In this document: one piece after another, positions 57,701 through 64,000 of the stretch
Layout: each line of letters begins with the position of its first letter
How positions within the stretch are numbered: the first letter of the stretch is position 1
Assembly (NCBI RefSeq): GCF_001625195.1
Contig: NC_054391.1
Location: 5,901,157 to 5,965,156, forward strand
From: Drechmeria coniospora
Taxonomy: Eukaryota > Ascomycota > Sordariomycetes > Hypocreales > Ophiocordycipitaceae
Direction of reading: 5' to 3'
DNA: 64,000 nucleotides
Program-made: the position numbers and the translations under genes
Notes under the pieces: model-generated
The model's database searches: none
Told to the model about the DNA's origin: nothing
Seen by the model: only the letters and a program-made list of their open reading frames with translations

Positions 57701-59126
57701 CAATACTGTACGGAGTGCGAAGTACAAGTCCAGAGTACAAGTAAGTATAAGTATGTACTTACGGAGTAGTAAGTAAGTACTTACTTGCTTGCACTTGCAC
57801 ACCACCATGGACAGTGTCAGTGCATGCAAGTATGGAGTACATACTTTAGTAGGTACTAGGTACTAAAGTATAAGCACAGGTGTACTGTAAATGAGAGAAT
57901 ATCTGTAGTACTCCGTAAGGTACTCAAGTACAGTGCAAATTACGCAGTAATACTTGTACAACTAAGTACGGAGAACACCCAAGTACTTACATTAGCTCAA
58001 CTCCAGGAAGCAGAGAGGAGCATCGTACAAGTCCGGAGTACTCGGTACATGCAAGTACAACCACTGTACACGTACATATAAGTACAGTAAGTAAGTACAA
58101 CCAAGTATTTCTCAAGTGCAGTAATACATGCGCATGGCCGCAAGTACGCATGTATTTGTACGGAGTACCTCGACGAGCAATACACTTTTATGGTGTACGC
58201 GAGGCTCAAGTAAGTTCTTGTCCACGCAACTTGAGCACAGCTGAGGTGCTCATGCTGAATCAGCTTGTGGCGTATTACTCCGTACTACAAGCAAGTAAGT
58301 ATCATTAATATCAAGTTCAACTACAGGCCGGCTTTAGCGTGCTCGTGGCCGATGCCAGATATCTACTGTACTTAGGTAAGTACAGTACTACACATTCCTC
58401 ACACGGAGTACTCCGTACTTGTAGCCGTATTGCATTCGTAGACCATTACTTGTACTCGTACCGTGTGCATCTAGTGGCACGTTCCTCCTTTCTCCCATCG
58501 GCAAGCTTGGCTCACCCTGTCACCCGAGGGCCTGTCGACGTTGCATGCCGATCCATCTTGACCGGATTTACACCCGCATATCCGTCCTGCGAGGCCAATA
58601 TCTCGGGGGAACGTGTCTTGCTGCAAGCCGGCTCCGTCGTCCGACAATGGCCGGCCATGCTCCCCTTCCTACCATATTTTCGCGGCACATTTCCCACCTG
58701 CCTCGGCATTTACCTGCGGAGCAGCGGCTGCGACGTGAACTTGGCCCGTTGCAACGCTCAAACGACGCGTGTCCTCGAGGTTACAACCAAAAGGTACGGA
58801 TCCAGGTCGCCTTGAAACTTGAGCCGCCGGCGACGAAGAGAACAGAAATGCATGCGTGTTTGCCCCATCGCACCGAGATCATACGGATGCTCGCGTGCGA
58901 CGTCGGCGAAAACCTCACCGGCCCGTCAGCTGCGACGCCCATGTTGGACGAAAGCGTCGGGCTTGCTGCGCGCTGCCGGGAGGCGATGCCGTGTCGGCAG
59001 AAGTGAGCACGGGACAGTGGCGATTCACCATGGCTTGCTTCCACCCCCCCACCGCTCCAGGCCGCCGGGCTTATCGACGTTGGCATCGACGACTCGAATC
59101 GGCGGCTCCCGCTCCCTCGACGCGAG
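54733..59126. repeat. Large intergenic region with GTAC-rich island 10 (about 55270-58470)
   Basis: The largest gene-free stretch. 54733-55270 is the SDR promoter and includes a poly-G run near 55112-55125. From 55270 to about 58470 GTAC-centred words are nearly continuous; for example, GTACGGAGTACGGAGTACAG lies near 55465. 58470-59126 is more ordinary in composition. No open frame has a recognisable product. Confidence 0.6.
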
Positions 59127-60207
59127 CTAGGCATTCGCCTCGGCCCCCTCCGATCGTTTCATGCTGCCGATGATCCCCCTCTGCGTCTCGCGGTCGCGGG
59201 CGCCCTCGCTGAGGCTTCCGATGCTGCGCAGATCGCCGACGACGTCCTTGGCCTTGCCGAAATACACGTCCTGCAGCAGGTTGCGCATCTTGAGCTCCAT
59301 GTCCTCGACGAGCCGGCCGACGTTGGCGATGTGGCTCTCGTCGCTCTCGACCGGCAGGTCCTGCTCGAGCTGGCGCGTCATGTTGCCGCTCAGGTCCATG
59401 TCGCCGACGCCGCCCTCGGCCGTGGCGAGGGAGAGGATGACGGTCGACGTCAGCTTGTAGTGCGTCGTGCGGCCGCGCTCGATGGCCTCGAAGACGTGGA
59501 TCGAGTCCCACACACCCGAGCTGGTGCCGCCGGGGGGTGCCGCTGCGTCGTCGCGGCTTCGCGTCAGCCCATGAACCGGGCCGCGGCCCGTCGGAACGGG
59601 GAACGGGAACGGGGAACGGGAACGGGGGTCCCAACGAGGGCAGGCAACACTCACACTTCTTGAGCAGGACGACGCCGGCAAAGCCGTCGTCGAGGTTCCA
59701 AAAGTAGACGCTGCTCACGCCGCCTTCGTAGTAGAGGTCCCTGTAGACGTCAAAGGCCTCGTTGGCCTTGACCTCCATCTTGCGCACCCGTTCGCTCGGG
59801 ATGGCCCCCTCGCCGGCCCCCTCATTGCCGTCGGCGCCGACGCCGCCGACGCCGCCCTCGTCCAGGGGTGGATCGAACTGGTTGGACCAGGGAGAGCGGT
59901 AGCTGTCACCGTCGCGGTTGTAGTCGCAGAGCAGGTAGTCGCGCCCCGTCTGCTTGCAGCGCTGGATCGTGAGCGGTTGGTCGACCGACGAGAGGAGGTC
60001 CTCGGTGAGGTCCGGGGCGAGGGAGATGATCCCGTTGACGTGGTCGCTCGTGTGCTTGGGGTTGAGACGCCGCAGGAGGTCGCTGCGTCGCGGAACGAGC
60101 TGTTAGCCGTCGGCTCGTCCATCGCCCGCCGTTGACGGCGAGCGTGAGAGCGGAGGGGGTCAAGGGCGCGCCTACAGGGCCGAATCAAACGGATCGATGG
60201 CGTCCAT
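59127..60207 (-). CDS. CAP2: F-actin-capping protein subunit beta
   Basis: Three exons in transcript order, 60176-60207 (32 nt), 59655-60082 and 59127-59542, give 291 aa. With the alpha subunit it caps actin-filament barbed ends. Family blocks are all present: [80 protein letters not shown] and [17 protein letters not shown]. They are followed by [15 protein letters not shown] and the C-terminal tentacle helix. Introns are GTAGGC/GCAG and GTGAGT/GCAG. The second was placed so that the frame continues [16 protein letters not shown] Gly/Asp/Glu-rich loop ([20 protein letters not shown]) extends the usual surface loop. Length is in the fungal range (yeast Cap2 is 287). Confidence 0.95.
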
Positions 60208-60841
60208 CGCAGCGGAGCATATGCTGGACAAATAATGGAGGGAGGGCCGGAAGTGAGGGGAGGGAGAGGAGGGTAGGGGACGAGGTCCGGGGATCGATGT
60301 CGGTTTGGACGTGGACGTCGTTGCTGCTGCTGCTGGTAGGTGTGTGAGGTTGGATGGGCAATGGTTCATACATGGGGGGGTATATGATGCAGCGGGGTTG
60401 ATGGAAGGGAGCATCCGGATGAGTGCGCGCTAGGCTACAAAACTACAATTACTTGATTAATTACTTAGGTAGTGCCGGTGCAAGTAAGTACACTAGAGGG
60501 CCTAGCTTGTTAACGAAAGAACGCTGGTGCGCATTACGGACAGTGAACGCAGTGTTACCGTACTTCGTACATCTGCAAGTACTGGGTACTTACAACTACA
60601 TACAATGTACTCCGTAAGTACTGTACTCCGCACATCTGCACCATGTTTTCATACCTACTGTGCAGTACACCTACAGTACAGTGCAGTACATATACTTACA
60701 TGTATATACCTACTGTAAGTAAGTACAGTAAGTTCTCAAAGTCGGCAACCAACCGTCCTTCCTACCCTACACTGTCGACATCCGATGCTTCGACTTGCAT
60801 CAAGATGAACCAACCGTCAAGAAGATGCAGCGAGCAGCACG
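60208..60841. repeat. Intergenic region with GTAC-rich island 11 (about 60420-60740)
   Basis: The first 200 bases are the CAP2 promoter and leader. From about 60420 the DNA shows TACTCCGTAAGTACTG-type words until near 60740. No gene is seen. Confidence 0.55.
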
Positions 60842-63180
60842 CTACGCCTTGGGTCGTGGCGGCCAGACAACGACATCCCCCTCCATCCTTTTGCATACCC
60901 CCGCTCGTGGATCCCAGGTTAAGCGGCACACGGTGCAGATGGTGAATCCTCTCCGAAAGTCGGCCTTCGTCTGCCTACCTCCTCCGCATGGCCTCTCACC
61001 CAGAGACTGCAAACACTTGTCCGTCGGCGGCGAAATCTTCTGTGGCCAGAGCAGCACACCTTTCCTGTTCCTGCATTTCCCCCCTTCGGGATCCCACGCG
61101 AAGCCACAAACGCCGCAGGCAGCCCGTCCAGTCTCCCGATCCTTCGCAGTCTGCCTCCCACCGCAGGGAATGCTGCCAGTCTCGTCGGCGCAGTTCTCCT
61201 CGACCGGCTCTTGCAGAGCCGGCCCTAGCTTCGGAGTCGGTACGGGGTCCAGGGTAGATGTCGATCCCGACGGTGGCCGCCGAGCGGGGATGGCATGTCC
61301 GCTCAAGGCAAACGAAGCGAGGCATAAAGAATGACAGTGACCGTCGGGCGGAAGATGATAGGCATCGCACTGTCACGGCATGCGAATGGGCGCTGTTCGT
61401 TAGCCACACCGTATCGACAGGCTATGCAGGCACGAGCACGAGTCGGAGCGCGGTGCAAGGACGGCCGCTGATCAGGACGTACCTTGCAACTCCCGACGGT
61501 TATTTTGGGGATCCCCTCCGTCACCGCCATGGCCTTGTCGCCCTTTTCGATCCGCCTCACTCCTCTCTGAAGTGCGGTGCAGCCGCCATCCAGCTTCGCT
61601 GCGAGGTCCCGATCCTCTGGTGCCTTGAGCGCGTACCCGTCGCAAACGTCCAAGAGCTCGTTGATTCCCTGCTGCAGCCGTCGCTCGGCGTATTCGTCGG
61701 TGCGATGGAGTGCGTCGCAAAACCGCTTCGTCTCTTCCCAAGCGTGCGGGCTTCCCCCACGGTACGTCTCGGCTTCCTCGCACATGACGATGTCTTGGTC
61801 GAGCTTTCCCTCGTCCAAGTCTCTCCGAAGCTCTTCCTTGAACTCGTCGGCGACAGCAAGGCAGATGTTGCTCTTTCGTCCGACAATCGTGTCCTCGGCC
61901 CGGCCACCCTTCAATGCGCAGATCAAGCTGGCCTTCAGGTCGTTGCCGTAAATGTCCTGCCTCTGGGAGCCCCCGATTGACTCCTGGAAGGCGGCCATGA
62001 CGTCGTCGAACCACTTGACGGCGTGGCCGATGGGGTGATCCCACTGCTTGATGGCTTCGAGCAAATCTCTCGCATACGGCAAGACGAGGACGAACGCAGC
62101 GACCCTGGCCGTCTCCTTGGTCAGCCGAACTCCGGTTGACTGGTACTTTGGACCAGTTCCTGCATTCCGGACCGGCTCGCCCGTTCGAGACTTTCCCTTT
62201 GCCGCACCAACCGGTCCTTTCGCCTCGGACGCCTTTCTGCCGCCGCCGTCGGCCTTTTCGGCCCTCGGCTTGCCTTTGGACCCTGTAGAGGGTCTTTTCG
62301 GCCCGGACCCGTCGATGCCTTGCTGGCCGCCGGGCCGGCCCGTGCAGCCCAGGCCTCTTCTCGCCCTCAGCCTGCCGCCGCAGAGGGAGTCGATGACCGC
62401 GTTCAAGTTCTTGTCCACAGCCTGCGTCTTGAACGCCTTCCAGGGGACCTCCTGCCAAGCCGGGGAGATGGCCGGGAAGCCGGCAAGCTGAGGGACCCTG
62501 CCGCGGCCTCTAAGGTTGTGGAACCTCGACTTGTCGAACTTGGCATTCTTCTTGAAATGGCCAAAGGCCCCCCTGCGCAGCTTGTCCTGACTTTCCTTGC
62601 CGATCTGTGGTTCGGAAAAGTGCTTTTCGTACGTGACTTCGTACCAGCCTTCGATCTGCTCATACCGGATGAATTCGATAGCCGCATGTTCCTTTTGGCC
62701 GGGATAAGGCGAGTATTTGCCGAGAGAACGGTTCAGGTCGAGGAACCTGTCGTCGGCGTGGATCTTGTACAGATAACCCTTCTGCGTCGGCGCGTCGTCA
62801 TCGACGGCAAAGGTGAGTGCGACGCCGGGGTCGGTGCTCGTCGAGACGTAGCGCGTGAACGAGGCCGTGTCGTCCCCTGACGCGTGGTGAAATAGACTGC
62901 TGCCCAAATCCAGCTCCATGGCGGACAGGGCAGTACCCGCCCGTTGTTTCTGCAGGCCTCGCGACACGAAGCCGCCGTCCCTTTCCACATCGGCCGGTGT
63001 TCGCTTCGTCTCGCCGCGGTAGACTTCCTTGGGAAATTCGCCGTCAAAGTCGTCTGCTTGCCGACGATCAAGCATCGTTCCGCTCCTGCGTGACGGCAAG
63101 GACTGGCCCCAGCCAATACCCAGGAAGAGGAGCAGCAGGAAGGTGGCTCGCAGGAGTCCCATGTTCGTCTGCATGGCCAA
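60842..63180 (-). CDS. Secreted heat-labile-enterotoxin-A-like ADP-ribosyltransferase
   Basis: Two exons in transcript order, 61483-63180 and 60842-61369, predict 741 aa. The 113-nt intron (GTACGT, GCTAAC branch, GACAG acceptor) is phase 0. Without it the first exon would end soon after in an unrelated tail. An N-terminal signal peptide is clear (hydrophobic core FLLLLFLGIGWG), followed by dibasic sites that could be processed. The ADP-ribosyltransferase region spans about residues 50-200: the conserved Arg in VYRGETKR (55), the STS motif in RYVSTSTDPG (113-115) and the acidic loop GQKEHA (162-164). A large central region of unknown fold follows, with a Lys/Gly/Arg-rich linker (about 300-340) and Cys-containing helices. 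Exon 2 adds two copies of a five-cysteine module (626-665 and 685-725). Such enterotoxin_a-domain proteins are expanded in insect- and nematode-associated fungi; the host target here is unknown. Confidence 0.85.
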
Positions 63181-64000
63181 GGAGCAACAGATCTTTGGGT
63201 GAGAATGCTAGGAGAGCGTACATGCACATCCAACTCGGTACATCCAAGCGGGTCGGCGTATTTCGGAGATGGTCGAGGATTCACCAGGAGAGAGTGCCAT
63301 CCGAGTTGCCTGGAGTCGAAGACGGACGGCATCACGTCGACGAGCTGCTTATACATGGCCGACGAATATGGAACAAGGGCAGACACTCGTACAAAGCAAC
63401 CGGTGTATCCCGGGTCTCGAGTCATGATGCTGCGTGGTGCATGAAGTTGTTCCATCGCATGGCGTGTGTCGAGGATCAAAAACCGGTCGACGATGCCACC
63501 CTCGGAACCGACAGCATTCGACGCATCGGCAATGTCGTACGCTTGGTTGGACAATGCCCCCATCGGACCAGGCATGATCGGTCCGCGAGATTGCTTCGAA
63601 AGAATGTCCACCAGGCATACCGGCCAAGGGTTGAGCAAAGCAAAGCACCGATGCCGACAAACTGTGCGGTTGCTCAGGCCAATATGCCTGGGGGCTGCGA
63701 CTCCAACAGGCACGAAGCTTGGAAAGAGTCTAGCGTGGTTCCTCAGGTGTCCAGGTACCTAGTAGCCAGCTGGTGAGGTTTTACAGTGTACTTACGGGGT
63801 ACTAGGTGGTACTGTAATTAGGCTTCGATGCCAGTGACTGCATGAACCATTGCCCCCATCCCCCCATTTCCCGTCGGTCCTATCCGTTCCAGTAGCCTGC
63901 TTGGGCCTAGCCGGCACCGCTGATTTCTGGTCCTCGGCAGCATTCAGGCTAGTGATGAGGATAAATCCCCCCAAATACTCGTATGGTACTGGTGGCAACA
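63181..64000. other. Upstream region of the enterotoxin-like gene
   Basis: About 800 bases of probable promoter and upstream DNA. A short GTAC-rich patch lies at about 63755-63810 (GTACTTACGGGGTACTAGGT). No coding frame is supported up to the window edge. Confidence 0.5.

Noticed and set aside
62733..63713. 326-codon minus-strand frame overlapping the enterotoxin-like gene
   Set aside because: An out-of-frame overlap with the catalytic region. It lacks any domain, while the competing frame has a signal peptide and conserved motifs.

Overview
This is nuclear DNA of a filamentous ascomycete, most likely a hypocrealean fungus (Sordariomycetes). The genes have short introns (about 55-115 nt) with GT(A/G)xG(T/C) donors, CTAAC/CTGAC branch sites and CAG/TAG acceptors. 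The coding regions are GC-rich, and the conserved proteins read as Pezizomycotina orthologues. A secreted heat-labile-enterotoxin-A-like ADP-ribosyltransferase at the right end points to an invertebrate-associated lineage such as Ophiocordycipitaceae or Clavicipitaceae. That lineage is inference.

Most of the window holds conserved single-copy genes. From the left: a SET-domain protein; the splicing factor Prp17/Cdc40 (-); the COPII cargo receptor Erv14 (-); mitochondrial cytochrome c peroxidase (-); the U1 snRNP protein Prp39 (-); a synaptojanin-type phosphoinositide phosphatase (+); a small hypothetical gene (+); a 14-3-3 protein (-); a secreted class 3 lipase (-); a SERCA-type Ca2+-ATPase (+); the proteasome subunit beta-3/Pup3 (-); a TUG/UBX-domain protein (+); ribosomal protein eL36 (-); a mitochondrial phosphate carrier (-); a CBS-domain protein (+); a conserved small protein of unknown function (-); an atypical SDR/epimerase-like protein (-); F-actin capping protein beta (-); and the enterotoxin-like protein (-). 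Exon boundaries were worked out by hand. Every spliced model given as a CDS joins in frame to a plausible full-length product.

Two kinds of accessory DNA stand out. The first is an AT-richer segment at about 10.9-14.4 kb. It carries two homologous copies of an unrecognised gene (copies 1 and 2) around a DNA-polymerase-beta-type nucleotidyltransferase gene. That gene is present once nearly whole (but frameshifted) and once as a relic, so the segment looks like a decaying tandem duplication. The second is a set of intergenic islands, spaced every few kb, packed with GTAC-centred palindromes such as TACGGAGTA/TACTCCGTA and TACATGTA. They hold no recognisable genes. Short TA-flanked MITE-like elements (about 85-95 bp) lie in or near these islands.

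The genes do not form one pathway. Several are general housekeeping functions: splicing, proteasome, ribosome, ER export and Ca2+ homeostasis. The lipase and the enterotoxin-like protein are the two clear secreted, host- or substrate-facing products. No rRNA, convincing tRNA or CRISPR array was seen.
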